From positions 186,001 through 250,000 of the forward strand of contig NW_026515406.1 in NCBI RefSeq assembly GCF_014898815.1: 64,000 bases of DNA, in the 5' to 3' direction. A program made the translations under genes and the position numbers. The stretch is from Panonychus citri. Its lineage: Eukaryota > Arthropoda > Arachnida > Trombidiformes > Tetranychidae. Each line of letters begins with the position of its first letter. The first letter of the stretch is position 1. Below the pieces are notes generated by a model. The model searched no databases. It saw nothing but the letters and a program-made list of their open reading frames with translations, and was not told where the DNA came from. Shown in pieces: positions 37,450 through 52,400 of the stretch.

Positions 37450-40058
37450 AAGAAACAAGAAGAAACTGAAGATAATGATGATAAGTGAGAGAGAGAGAGA
37501 AAGATGAAAAAGAAAGAGAAGATAAAGAAAGGGAGAGAGTGAGAGAGTGGAAACAGGAAAAGCAGTTTTCAAGGTTGGGTCATTGGCTTTTTCGCCTTAT
37601 CCATGGTTTCTTATATTCTGTTGACATGTTCAAGGTTAACTAAGGAAGCTCAAGATGATGATGATGATGATGAGAAAGGAAGAGTACATGATGATGAGAG
37701 AGAGAGAGAGAGAAAAGGTAGTTATCATCATCTGGAAGAAAGTTATTAGTTAAATTGTTGATTAAAATTAATCACATTCAGAAATTATTTTCTACAAGTT
37801 TCTCAATGTTACCAATAATTCACAGGTAATCATACTTGTTACATGTTGTTTTACTGTTGCTATTTTAATGGTGATGGTTAATGATTAGTGTCAAATCTCA
37901 TCAACAATCAGTAAAACCAGTTTAAAAATAAATATATTATTTAACCAGAAAAATTAGTTGAACAAGAAAAATTAATCAATGAGATTCAAGAAACTGTAGT
38001 TTTGTAAACTTGTTTCAACAAGATGAATGAAAAGTTATTTCAATTGACCAACAACAACAACAACAACAAAGGTCATCCAATTATTGATCAATTGATTTTA
38101 CAAACGATCAAAGTTCATCAAATTGTAATATTATTTAAAGTTAATTGTGACAAATTAAAGTTAATCATTACAACTATTAATACAAGTATAAATTGGTTAA
38201 AAGTAAAGGTCAATGTTTAGGTTTATGTATTAGTTTTAACGAGTAATTTTGTTGGATAATATTTGATTGTTGATTATCAATATTGTGTATTAGCTAATTG
38301 TCATGATGATTAAACGATAAGAGAAAACTAATTTACAGGTAAATTGTTGTGTGTTATGTATTTTTAAAAAGTCAAACAATCAACCCTAACAATTAAAATG
38401 TTTCTCATTAACATTGTCTTGTTTGGTTGGTGGGGGTTGATTGTGGTGGTTTGATTGTTGATTGCGTCAAATTGTACAATTGTTATCATTATGATTACTG
38501 GTATTATGGTTGATTGTTGAGGGAGAGAATCTGGTTTTCCTAAACAATTTAGTGTTTCCATTATTCAGTTACCATTGAATTATAATGTAATCTCTTCAAT
38601 TGCAGCTTGTTATTTGTTCATAGGCAAAACAATGGATACAATTTAAAATAATACGAAAAGTTGTCATAACTTTTTCCCTAATTTCTGTTGATTGTTGTGT
38701 GTTTGTTGCACTTGAATTATAATTGATTTAGATATAAATGTAATCATATTAAACATCCAAACCAATTGTAACATTGTTTATCAATTACAATCAACAACAA
38801 TCATCATTAACTTGTTGTCACGTTGATAATTTTGTCATTATATTAAAATGATACTTTTCTTGTTAATTGTTGATCCTTTTGTTTAATTTTTTCTTTCAAT
38901 TCTCTCACTTTTGTCTTTGGTGGCAACAAATTTGATGATGATTAGTATGATGATCTGGTTAATTGTTAATTATAATAATCAACTCATGTTAAATTATTGG
39001 GCGTTGGACAGGTAAAGGTAATTTCTGTTTTTCCAATTGATTAAAACCAAAGGTTTCTGGTTAACTTTTAAATTCTAGAAAATAAGAAGAGAAAATTAAA
39101 ATTTAATTGTAATCAAAGGGAGTTGGTAATCTAATGTCAATCATACACGCGTTTAAATTAACATGAGATGACATTGGTTAATATTGTATTATAATTATGA
39201 TTACGAAATGATGTTAATCATTACGATTAACATGATGATTACAAGTCCAACCCATTAATATAAACATGAAATAATCAAGTGTTCAAAACCTAAAGGTGAC
39301 TCTTGATTTATATTAAGCTGTTAATTATAATCAAACATTAACAGTAATTAATAATAACTATTGCTAAAAAATTTGCTGACTTTTTTAATTGTAAATGTCA
39401 ACGTAATCAATCATTCATTCAATTGATCAACTTTTTTTTTCTCATCAAAAGTTTGTCTATTGTAACAATTTACTTGTGATCATTATGATCATGTAAACGT
39501 TTGTTTTTGTCTTCTTTTCATTCATTGATTCATTCAATTCCTCAAGGAAATAAACTCATCACCGGAAGCTTATTTTCAACAGTCAGAAAATGATAATCAA
39601 ATGATAATTTGTTAATGACAATGAAAGAGAGAGAGAGAGAGAGAGAGAGATGATTAAAATCAACAGAAAATTTTTTTGTAGTGATTTAGTTAATCATCAT
39701 CCTGATAATTTCATCATCATTATCATAATCAGTTCAACAACATGAGGAAAAAAAATTAGAGTCAGATTAACATGTAATAAATTGTAAAAACTAAAACCAG
39801 ATTGATAGTTGAAATTAAAAGATAATTAGTTGATTTAAATGTTGATTAGTTTAACTGGAAAACCAGATTTACGTCTTGTTTCACAATCGCCTACAAATAT
39901 CCGACCATCATCATCTCAATCAGTAGATGAATGAATTTGAGTGAATGAAAATATGAGGAGGATAAAAAAATTTACGGTTTTAATTCATTGATGAAAATTA
40001 AATTACTCGTAAATTGCTGACAAGTTTAAACGTTACAATCTTTTTCCTTCTTCATCTT

Positions 40059-40060
<2 letters not shown>

Positions 40061-40096
<36 letters not shown>

Positions 40097-40108
40097 ACTC
40101 ACTCACTC
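40061..40108. repeat. (CT)16 with (CACT)n
   Basis: A 32-bp CT tract passes into four CACT-type units. Confidence 0.95.
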
Positions 40109-40753
40109 ATTCAACCTACGATAGTTGTAAATTTTACGTTTACCTGGACTTTTTTTCATGTTGGTGTCAGTTTTACAAATACTATTATTATTATTATTAT
40201 TATAATCAACATGATAATTGTTATCCATTCATTCATTAAATTTTTCTTAAATTGTTCTTTTGCTAAGTTAAGACCACAACTTCCGGTGAAATAAATTAAT
40301 GAATGAATGAATAATGAGTTGAATGAAAAAGGTTGGTTGTTTTTTGTTTATGTTGATTGTGATGATGTTGATGTTGATTTAGTTGATTGTATCAATAGAT
40401 ATATAAATATACAGTATATTGTTTATCCTTCTTTGATTTTCTTTCTGCCACCTTACACATTGAATAGACTTTCAGATTGATGAGAAGATCATAATGAAGA
40501 TAATAAATATCTTCCTCTCTTCTTCTTTATATCCAAATATGATTATTATCTTGATTGTGATATGATCCGTAAGGAGATGATGATGATTTTTGATCCATGG
40601 TGATAATGATGAACTAATAAGAAGATAAAGAGAGAGGAGGAAAAAAATTTTCGATTAGAAATGAGGTTTACTGTAAGAAAAGAGAGAGAGAGAGAGAAAA
40701 AAAATACAAATTCTATTAAAAGTTTTCACCTCTTTTTCCAGGTAATTCTTACC

Positions 40754-40825
40754 TTTATTCATCTCAATGTAGGTTACCTAATACGGTAATTGTTGTATCA
40801 CAAGGCCTACATAGAAATGAGTAAA
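40754..40825. other. Inverted repeat of pre-miRNA-like size
   Basis: Arms TTTATTCATCTCAATGTAGG (40754-40773) and CCTACATAGAAATGAGTAAA (40806-40825) pair at 17 of 20 positions, one further position being a wobble, with a 32-nt loop. The loop itself contains TTACC/GGTAA, which weakens a microRNA reading. Confidence 0.3.
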
Positions 40826-43100
40826 ATGATAATATCAATCAATTTCTCATTTTATAATGAGTAGTTGTTGAGGTCACCAGTTTGGTCTCATTTTAATTTG
40901 TAAGGTCATCAACTTTCAATCTCATCTGGTATTCATCCTGATTTATCCCATTGTTGATGTTTCATTACCAGTTTTCAGAAGCTCATTCATCAATCTCTGA
41001 CCATTGGAATTGATGGTTTTCCAGTTTCCTTGTGAAATTAACATTGGGTATTAATGTTTAATCAAATACACCGTAATGAAATTAATGTTCATCCTCTTGT
41101 TAGGTTATCATTAAATCTTTCTCATCTTCATCACCATCATCCTCTTTTTTCTTGCTTGTGAATGGCTCTTAATCAATTACAATTACTTCAGGTAATCGAC
41201 TCATCCAATGATTAATACATTTTCTTTACTTCCAATATGTTGTTGTTGTTGTTGTTTGAAATTTTGGATGAGATTCTTTTTTTTCTTTCCATTCCTTTTG
41301 ATCATTATCATCATCATGATAACGGAAATAATAATTAATAAAGGCAAAAAAGATTCCGGTGATAAACACTCAAGGGCCCAGTGATCAGGTATTTCTCTCG
41401 TTTAGATTATTAATTGTAGCTGGATATTGATAAGCCATTATCTTAATTTATAATTATCGTTAACGATCATCAACTATTGTGATTGAAATTTAGTTGACAA
41501 TTATTATGATTAGGGTACAACCTTGGTGAACAATCAGAGTCAATAATTGATATTAAAGGCCATCAAACTATCAATTCATTTTGGTTGTTATATTTAAAGT
41601 CGTTGTTGTGATTTTTTTTTCAATGTTGCTTTTTCATCTCTTGATTTTTTTCCCTCTTTCTTTTGATTGTTGTAATCAGGACATTGAATGTATGATTCCC
41701 ATGATGATGATGTCACATGTCCTTGATGAATTGTTCAATGATCAACATTTCCGGTGACAAAAAGCTCCAAGGAGGAAGAAAAGGATTATTATTACTATTT
41801 CCATTTCCATTCTGATTGTGTGTATGTTGCTTGTTTATCTTATGCTGTGTTTATATTCACGATTAACCAAAAGAAGTAAATAAAATCATCTAGAGAGTGA
41901 AGAAAAAAAAAATTCCAAAGTGAAAATGAAACAATTGATTGCCTTTCGTTGTCATGTATTGTAACTGTAACCACCAAATAGCAAACCAATATAATTAGAA
42001 ACGATAGACATATGATTAACAGGAATGATGATGATTGTGCTTGGGGTTTTTATCGGTAAAAACTGATGATCAAGAAGAAAGCTGATTGAGGCATGATTGA
42101 TGATAATTGTAAAGGAGAAGCAGCAACAGCCCAAGAAGATGGTGATGGTTGTGAAGAAGAAGAGGAAAAAAAGGTAACACACAGAGAAAGAGATCGAGTT
42201 GATTCAAGTTTATGATGATGGTGATGATGATATCTGTAAGTAGGTAATTAGATTAGTATCAATTAAAGATTAGAAAAGAAAAAAAATTCTATGAGAATCA
42301 GGAAAAAAAAGGATCAACAAAGGGAAAGTGAAGAGATGATTTTTGTCACCACAACCAAATGGACTTTAATCATTCCAGGGAACGAAAATTGACTTGATTC
42401 AGTTTCCAAGATCATCTCTCATCTTATGTCATCAACATGGTCGATTAATAGGCTTGATAAATAGATTAGATTAAAAGTCGGTAAGAGAAAATAAAAAGAG
42501 AATAAGAAAAAAAAACCAAACCCTTTAATCCTCAACATTTTATTACCATGGAAAAAGGATTAACACCAAACCAAAGTGGGCGACAAAAGATAATTAGAAA
42601 CAATTAAAATTTCCATACACCAATTGGTCTAACAGAGAGACAGGAAAAGATGGAACTGGAGAACAATAATTAGAAGCACTAATTAAAATTTAGAATCAAT
42701 TGTAGTAAGATAATCAATTAATCAATTGATTAACAGTAAACAAGAAAAAAAACACATGAACCCTTCAAAAACAAAGAAGGGAAAACCAATGATGATCATC
42801 TGATGTCGCGGTAAAGAAAAACAATCAAAGAGAAAAGGAAGATTATTAATGATTATCAGGGGAAAATCAATTAATTGGAACAAATATATTAATTAATTAA
42901 GAGAAATTGTGAATTAAATAAAGAAAAGAAATTGAATGTTTGATTAGGTGATGAAGAGAACAGAAAAATTGAACAAAAAGAATAAAAAATTTTCTCTAAT
43001 CTAATTAACCGCCAAAAATAAATTCGCACTTGTTGTTGGTCTTAAGGAGACAAAGGAAAACACTTTCGGTCTGTTGATTGTTTATTTCCAAACGATTTGT

Positions 43101-46100
43101 GATTTTTCTCTCATTAATTAGATGATTACTATTAATTGCTGGTGAACGTTGGTTAATCTAGTAATTAAGATGACAAGTGAGATTAGGAAGAGGTTATTGT
43201 TACCTCTTTTCTTTTACCAGGTAAGTGAGGAATTTTTTTTTCTCTCCTTGGATATTTACCTTGATTTTTTTTTCTCTTTGTTTACAATTGTGAATATTTT
43301 CTTTGGAATGATAATTATCATCATCTTCTTATTTTTTTCTCTTCTTTTTTTTTCTTGACAAAAGGTGAACAGAAGATGAGTGAATGAATGAGAGAGGTTA
43401 AAGGTCAAGCCTTTTTCTCTTCTCGCTTTCAAAAATTCTTTTGATTTTGTTCCAACAACAGCAGCGGAAAATGGAGTAGCTTTTTTTGCCTGTTATTGAA
43501 TTTTTTCCGTTTATTATGTTACTTTTTTTTCTTTAATTGCTGTTGAAAACTGGACTCTCATTGGTGGTGGTCCAGAGTATTTAAGATGCGAAAGGAAAAT
43601 CATCTTTTTTATCATCATCATCTGTGTTATTGGGTGGAGAGGAGGAAGGCGATTCAAGAAGCTTCAATTGGTGAAAGGAAAAGCTTGATGATTAAGATGA
43701 AGGAGGAGGAGGTGATGGCGATGGAGGATGTTAGAGGTGTTCACTCTCTCTCTCTCTCTCTCATCATCCTTTGTTATTCCTCCAACACCAAGAATGTTAC
43801 CAATGGATTGTGCTTTTTTCCCTCCCTTTTACTTATTAGCCTTTAGCCTTATTTTCGGGTTTGTTTTCAGGCTTGTTGCTTGTTGTTGACCATAAATCTA
43901 ATCATATTAAAGATTCAATTTGCCGACTGAATTGTTAATCAACAATTGAAAGGGTCTAAAGTAAACCAAATTTTTCCCTTTCATTGTTGTTGAAACAACA
44001 ATCAGCATCTTCATTATTAATGAACAATAACAACAAGCAACAAGCAACATCGTTTTTGTTTACAACTCAACATTATTAATGCATTAACCCGATAATAATA
44101 ATAATCATATATGGTCAAGTATTTTTGCTTTAAACGCTATCATTATGATCACTTGTTTAAACACAGAATTAACAATTGATCATTATTACTATTTATCTTT
44201 TCCAGATTTCCTGATTGGAAGCAAAGAATAAGAATTAGAAGAAAATTCTATCAACATGGTCCATTCCAAGTTAATAATTCAACATGATTGCCGGATAATC
44301 AGGATAAAAGAAACATTCTATTCCGTTACCTGTTGGGATTAAATGTGAATTGTGTCTGTTTAATTATGCATCGCCAGTTAGTTTAATGATTACGAATAAC
44401 AAACAACAACATTTAAAGAGAGAGAGAGAGAAACGGAAAAGTGTTCAGATGAGAAAAGAGAATAGAAAAAATGAGTTTTTTTTATCTTTTCTATTCTCTC
44501 CTTTTTTTTTAATTCTCTTTCTCTTTTACCTGTTTATCTGTCGGTGAACTTTCCACCACCACTAACACCAAGTTCACTGGGAACATCTATCACTACACCA
44601 AAGTACTTTTAATGATAAATCTCATTTGTCTTGAACACAATTAACTGTCTTCATTTGGGATAGACAACCTTACACATAATTCATCAATCACACAAATTCA
44701 TCATTTCTTCCACCACCATAATGATAATCAACTAATCCGGTTCTCTTTTTTTTTTGTTCTTATGAACTTCTTTTAACCTGGTTAACTCTCATCTTCGTTA
44801 CTTCGTCGTGCACTTTGAGTGCCAAAAGCAAGAGGAAAACAAAACGCCATTAACACCATCATTGGAAAGTCATTGATTCTAATGAATACCTTTAATGTTA
44901 CCTTTTTTTTCAGGTATATTTATCCATCAACTCATTATTGATATATGAGATGATGATGGTGGTGGTAAGAATGAGATGATAAATATATCGGGGAAAGAGC
45001 GGAGGAGAATTTAGATGAAAAAAATCACAATAAACGCTTCGAGTAGCAACTTAAATTTGCACTTTTCTATTTAGTTTTTTTTTCTCTTTCTCTTTCCATC
45101 TTCCTCACTTTTTTATCATCTCTCTCTCTCTCTCTCCCTCTCTTGTCATCTAATCTTTTTTATAATTCTTTTTCTCTTCTCAGGTCATCTTCAGGTAACC
45201 ATAACCATCTTAGTTTTTTTTCTTCTTGCCTTTCGTCATCTAACACCAATGATGATGGTGATGATATTTTACTGTATAAGTTGAATTCCCGCCAAAAAAA
45301 AGTAAAGTTTAAATGGTAACGATAAAGATAATGATGACGATGATGATAAGGATGATGATAACCACGTAAGTACATGTATATGTATTAATAAATTGTAGAT
45401 ATAAATGTGAGACTTGAAAGTGACTGACAAAACCAGAATCAAGTTGATTGTAATTGAGTTATTTGGACAATTTAAATGTCTCCTCAACCATAGAGAGACA
45501 AAGAGGAGAGATGAAGATGATGGCAGGTTGCCCATCAGTTTCTTCAAAAGGAAGAGGGAAAATAATCATTGAGAAAAGAGAGAGAAAGATGAAGAAGAAG
45601 ATAAAAAGATGCTGAAAGAATAGACAAAAAAAAATTCGACTCAAAGTTATCATCATCATCAATATAAGGTTAGACAATTTGGTTTCTCATCATCTTTATC
45701 CCAGACAGAGAGAGAGAGATGCTGTCTGAAAGATGCTTAAGATTGCGAAATTGTGGTCATATCATCAATGGATGATAACAATTGTTATGCTAATGATGAT
45801 TATCTTCATCATTATGATGACGTAGATTAACTTTAAGTCTAATGTCGTTGGCCTTAACGGGTTAACTTTAACTGTTTCCTTTTCAGGTAAATGGATTCAA
45901 TTTTTTTTCTCTCTCAAATGTGATGGAAAAAAAGTGATGATAGACAAAAATGATGACGATAGAAATGATGATAAGGAGGAAATAAGACCAGGAAGAGAAG
46001 GAAAGAGAGAGAGAGACTTGTAGACAAGATGATGAAGATGAAAAAAAAAGTCGAGGATAAGTTGTAAATCCATGGATTGATGATTCGTGGGTAAGATCAA

Positions 46101-46333
46101 CTTTTTACTCTCTCTCTCTCTCTCTCTAGTTTCTATTACTCTCACTTATCTTCATCATCTTGATCTGTGGTTCATCATCATTATGGTAAATCATATTTAC
46201 AACCATGATTATTATTAACTGATTGTAGTCTTATTGTTAATGTACGCATGTTAAACATGATTAGTTGTGATTCTGAATGAAGATGAAGTTAATCAACCTT
46301 TTCATGAAAATCTTTTTCTTTCCTGATTTTTTA

Positions 46334-46369
<36 letters not shown>

Positions 46370-49300
46370 ATCTTTTTTCATTCTTTCTTTATCCATCTTA
46401 TCATCATCTCTTTGTTGTTACTTAACATTCTTGTCTTTTCTTATTCGTCACAAATAAACACAGGTAAACATTATCTTCATCCTTGATCATCTGTCTGGTC
46501 TTTTTATGACTTTTCCCTTGTCATCCAATAATCATTATCATCATCATTAACATGAATGAATATCTGTCTGCTCTAGTTAATGAGGAGGAACCACAACAAG
46601 ACTTATCGTCATTTTAACCATCATCATCATCGCTAATTTCATCTTCTCCCACCTTCATCCACCACCAACATCATCATCTCATTTGTGGTGGTTTACAAAC
46701 TATGGGTTAACATTTACAAAAGGAAGACAAAAGATGATAAATGTTTTCCTCTCATTGAGATTTTAATTCATCAATTAAATCATTTTCGCAATTGAAACTG
46801 TTAATCCAGTTTCACAATTTGCGTTTTCTTGATTCATTGGTGAATATTTAATGTTATCACAATCAAGACAACTAATTGGACGAAATGATTAATCAACTGT
46901 CTCAATCACAGTTATGATACTTTAATGATTAAGAATACGGGTTACAATTAGTTTATTATTGTCTGGTTGGGATGTTAATTAATTATTAACCATCATGATT
47001 AATTGTTAATTAAATTACCAGGGAGAGAGAAAGGTTGAAAAACCTCAATTACCACTGAATGTAACAATCAAAATGATAATTAACTAACAGTTTACAATTA
47101 GACTTGCTAATTGTAATAATGTGGAGATTAAGTTAATCACAATAAGAACAATTTTTCAATTACAATTAAATATTCATTGATCAGGTTAATTGTTGAACAA
47201 AAAGCTCTAATGATTAACCTCGACTCCTTTTTTTTTACAATTGTGAATCACAATTGATTTAATTGTTGATTAACAATGAAAACATTGATTTAATTGTATT
47301 GATCAAGTTAATGGAGTCAATTGTAATAATTATATAACTTAATTACTACTGATACATTTAATTCAAGCAATTGAACGTTGATTGATTTAATTGATCAGAA
47401 ATCAAAGTTGAATTAATCGAGTTTTTTTTATTCGAAGAAAAAAAAATTTTTTCTTCTAATCAAAAGTTCTGATCAATTTGATGACAATTCAACTGAATCA
47501 TCTGTTTCCTTAACTGTGATGATTAAGATGATGATCATTGGAGGTTTTCCAATCATTCAATTGAAAGTTAATTGCTGACGATCGCAAATTGATGATTGAG
47601 AGTAATCAAAGTGATATTAATGATGATCGAGATGATCAACATGATGATAATCATCATCTTCATCATGAGCCTTGTTTTTTTTTCGCAACAATCAACAGAA
47701 AAAAATGATTTAATCTCAACAATTAACTTAATTGTGTTTCTCTCACTCTCTTTGTGACAATTTAAGTTTTTACCTTTCGCCAACCAGATCATTTGTTTTG
47801 CCAATTAGATGTTAATTAGTCACAATTAACAAATCATTTGTCATTCTTGATTTGACTGATTGTTTCGTATCATTTTCCTTTAATTGTAACTTTAATTAAA
47901 CTTAATTTCATTGAGTTTAATTTGATTTTCTTTCATCCCAATTGATTGTTAATTATCATTGAGAGTTTTTTTTTCAATCTTTAATCATCTTGTGATTTAT
48001 TTATTATTGTTTAATCAGCTTTTTAATTATCATTATCAGTTCAACACTTTCAATTGACAATTAAATATATACACTTAATTGTGATCAACTAGTTGATTAA
48101 ACAATTAACTCTTAATTGCTATTAATAACTTACGATTTGTTTAATTATTATCATCAGGATAATTTTTTGCTTCTTTCAATCAATGAATATCACATGATAT
48201 TAGTTTCTAATTAATTTAATTTTCTTTCAATGAAAAATTAAATTAGTTAATCGTTAATCGTAATCAGTTAATCATGTTAATCAAATTGAAAACTTTTTTT
48301 TATGTGACAAATTAACTTATCATCAACTAATTGACAGGTAACATTGTAAAAGTTAATCAACAACTTTTTTTTTTAACTAATTGCTAAGTTATTAAGATTT
48401 AAGTGATGATAATTAATCAAGAAAGATTAATGTTGATTTGATTAATAATCATGATTAACAAATGAAACAATTAAAATTTTTCAAGTTTACTTCGTTATTA
48501 TTATTAAGTTTTCCCTCCTGAAAACATTGAGCCAACCAAAAAGTGATATCAAGAGATGAGGATCAAGATGATGAAGAAGATGATAAGAAAGAGAAAGTAT
48601 TTAAGTCTTTCTTTTTCAATGATGATTAAGGTATTTAGGTCAAATGTCAAGTATAATCTGTCCTTTGGAAACCTTAATGTTACCTGATTTTTGACATTTC
48701 GTCATCATAAACATTATAAGCATCCTCATCCTCATCCTCATCAATTAACAGTTACTTTTGATTCATATTTTTTTCATTATGGATTCAGAGTCAACGGATG
48801 ATGATGTTGATGTTGATGTTGATGATGATGATGATGATGATGAGGATACAGAAAATAATGAATTGTTTGATAAACAAAAGGAAGACAAGAAATGACTTTT
48901 TTTTATTACATGAAAATAAACAATAAGCTTGATTGTTATTGTTTGTTGTTAATGATGATGATTAACATGGTAACCTAACCAATGTTTTCATCATGATAAT
49001 GATGATTATGATGATAGATACATTAAAACAAAAACGAGTTAGTTGAACAGAAAAAAAAAATTAGTAAATACGATAACAATTAGTGATGAAAATGAATGAA
49101 ATTGAAATAATAATGAATTTGTAAGCTCATTGAAAAAAAAAGAGAAACAAAAAAAAAAGTTGAAAGCTGAAAATTTGAATGAAAAGTTGGTAAATTGTTA
49201 CCCAACAAATTGCCAAACTTTGACTTGTATTACTTTTGATTGTTAATTATTGTTGCTTACTTATCACTAACTGCTACTGTTAATCATGATTGTTGTTGTT

Positions 49301-49440
49301 AAAAGTGTTATTGGTTAAATTGTTACCATTTAAACGTATACAACAATCATCGACCTAAAAAATTAACCAATTGAAGCGTTGATGGTTACATTGACACGCA
49401 CCAATCACGCCTTGTAACAAATATCTTGTGTATCTGTTGA
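43101..49440. other. Gene-free stretch
   Basis: Pyrimidine-rich DNA with several Y-tract-CAG|GT junctions on the plus strand (43220, 44913, 45183 and 45886), then AATTGT-rich DNA (46800-48400). A 38-codon Asp-rich frame at 48779-48895 is largely a GAT repeat. Confidence 0.5.
46334..46369. repeat. (CT)n(CA)n compound microsatellite
   Basis: CT repeats to 46352 followed directly by CA repeats, one of the few CA/TG tracts in the window. Confidence 0.95.
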
Positions 49441-49442
49441 TT

Positions 49443-49475
<33 letters not shown>
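49443..49475. repeat. (ATC)11 microsatellite
   Basis: A perfect 33-bp ATC run. Confidence 0.96.
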
Positions 49476-49476
<1 letters not shown>

Positions 49477-52400
49477 CAATCTTCATCTCCATCTTCATGA
49501 GTAACTAAATTTATATCATCGTCATTATTGGTATCAGAATTTTAAAACGAAACTAATATTTAAAAGTTAACATTCTGTTTCTCAACTTTGCTCCAAATTT
49601 CAACAATCAAGTTAATCCCATAGATGATAATTAAGCTGATTAGCATGAAACAATTTAGAAAATTTGTCTGTTCATCATCAGTTAATCACTTGAAATGCAC
49701 AAATCAATTGAAAGGGTTCGAAACAATTACCAAAAATAAAAAAGTTTCCAACATCTTCAATGTAACTTAACCGTTTCTTGTTATTTCTTAACTGTTGTTG
49801 CCTTTAATTTGAACTTACAGTTATTACCTGAATATTATTATAATAGTTAATTACCTTTTTTACCTGGAAGATAAATTCTTATCATCATTATAACAGGAAA
49901 TTCAATATTATCATAAAAATCATTTCTTTTTCTATTCGATTTCTTTTTCTTTCTTTTTTTTTGAAGGTCGAATATTATTTTTTTTTCTTCTCATAATTAA
50001 CCAATATTAGCCGTAGGGTTTTATTGTGGTTTTGTAATAGTAAATGTTATTATTAATGATGATGATGATAATATTAAATATCGTGAGATAGGGAGGGAGG
50101 GAGACGGAAAAAACATGGTTTCTGATTTAGGGAGAGGTGGATGATGATGATGATGGAGATTAGAGGGGATGAGAAGGTGAAATTTTGTTCTTTTTTCAAA
50201 CTAACAATGAAAATGAATAGTTTGAGTTTCCTCTGTCTTGTTGATCCAGAAAAAGAAAGAGAAGACGATGGAAGAAGATAAATTTCTCTCTCTCTCTCTC
50301 TCTGTCTCTCTTACACAGATTTATATATGTATTTATATATACATTTAGAGTCTATGGTTGTAAGGATGAGGATGAGGATGGAGAGATATGATGAGAAGAG
50401 GGATGAAGGAGGGAAAAAGTGAAAAGTCTGACAGGAATCTGGTTGCCAAGAAAATTTCAAATTCTATGTTGATTTTTAAGCACGACTAGACTCTTATCAT
50501 CATCTTCTTCTTCATCTTCATCCTCATCATCATCAGAATGTTTAGTCTTCCCATCCATACTCTTCTTCTCTTCTTCATCTTCATCATTCTCATCTTTGAA
50601 ATGCTCTATTTCTTTATGTATATATACAAGATGACTTCTTGTCTTTTTTGATACAAATTTCATATGGGACATCATCTTCATTCATTATCTTCCTCATCAT
50701 CTATATGTAGTGTGATGATTGTGACTCTTTCTTATCATCATCATCATCATTTCCCACTCTAAGTTGATCATCTCTCTCTCTCCTCATCTACTTATCCTTG
50801 TCACTAATTTTTTTTTGTCAATTTATGTTTTCTGGTCTGTAATCTGTAACCAAGAAAACAAGATTATCAATTTATCTGTTAGTTAATTTTTGATTTACTT
50901 GATTGGATTAACAACAATTTAGGGCGAAACAATTTCATTTACACCAAACAATTGGGATTAATCCAAGTTACCGATCATGATTAGCATAGTTAATTATTCT
51001 CGATGATTAAATACTAAATGCGAAATTGGTAAAAGGATTCGTTTCTAATTTCGTTTTATTTTTCCTTCTTCTATTGATTATCCTTGTATTATTTTTTTTT
51101 CTTAATTTCTATTCTTATCCTCCAACAATTAACTCTCACTAATTCCTGTCTGTAGATTGTTTCAGTTAATAGTAAATGTTATTCTCTTTTTTTTTCTTCA
51201 TCGCTCTTTAATTGTTGAACAATCATTTCGACAACAATTAAACAGGGAAAATACCATAAGGTCAATGATAATAATAGATTGATAGTCTTGAGATTATCCT
51301 GACAATTAGGAGATAGAATAATAAAATTGGATTCTGTTATTCCCTCGATTCTGGTGAATGATTAAGTCCTTGAATCTAATTGAAAACGAGGTTATTCATG
51401 ATCAGGATGATAAAGGATTGAGAATTCATCTTCCATGGTCATCAATCCAATTTCTATCATCATCATCTCATTTTACTCTTTCTCTTCCTTGTTTTTTTTG
51501 CATCTTCACTTTCTGACCTCGAGTATATTTTTCCCCTTCTCATCATCGTCATCGTTTTGATTGATAAATTTTAATGTGACAATTTAATTGATCAATTATG
51601 TTTACCAATCACAACAATTAAAAAGCATCGTGTAAATTGTGACCATTAAAACCATCCTGGTTTCCTTGTTGCTGTTGATTAAGATCGTGGATTAAGATTA
51701 AGATGATCTACTTAATGGTCAAGATATAGATTTTGGAAAATGGAAACAAACCCTTGACCCTTGAGGGCATTTTCATCTCTCTTTCTCTTGTTATTGTCAA
51801 ATCACCTTTAACCTTTTTATTTTGATCATTATCAACTTAATCTACTGATTAAAAGTTTTCAAGTGATTATAAGATTAAGTTAATAAATCTTACAGGAAGT
51901 AGATCAACAAGATTAATTAAATACGATAAATTCAATTGTAATTGATAACAATGATTGTCAAGTGTTGTCCATTCAGTTTCAAGTTTATTTGTCCTCATTA
52001 ACTTAATCATCACAAGACAATAATATTTAATCAACTGACCAAATGGACTATCAATCAAAGTTGATTAGTTAGATTTTCTTATTAAAAGTAATTAGTGTTT
52101 TTTATTTGTATGACAAAAAAAAACAAGACAATCAAAATTAAAAGTTAACAAAAATTTTCACCAACAAATCATTTCATTCATTTTCACAGTTAGGTGCAAA
52201 TAGAATCACAATTAATGATAATTATCATGGTTGATTGTTAATCAACATGATTAGTGTATTATTTTGATTATCTTCATGATGAATTGTAGGAAAATCGAAA
52301 GAAAAATTTTCGAAAAAAAAAGTTTGGACCTTGAGAAAAGGCCTTTAGTTTACTACGCAGCGGATTCTTTTTCTCTTCCTCTTCAAGTAGGTTATATACC

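Larger units (their letters stand above)
37450..43100. other. Upstream flank of the protease gene and gene-free stretch
   Basis: GA tracts (37486-37500 and 37695-37713) in the near upstream flank may belong to the protease promoter or 5' UTR. Beyond that is AATTGT-rich DNA (37750-39600), then ATC, CT and GA tracts. A plus-strand CAG|GTAATT junction lies at 40741. No coding signal. Confidence 0.5.

Noticed and set aside
48779..48895. 38-codon Asp-rich plus-strand frame starting MDSESTDDD
   Set aside because: It is too short and consists mainly of a GAT microsatellite.
50457..50681. 74-codon acidic minus-strand frame
   Set aside because: The first third looks protein-like, but the rest is GAT/GAA repeat, and there is no supporting context or splice structure.
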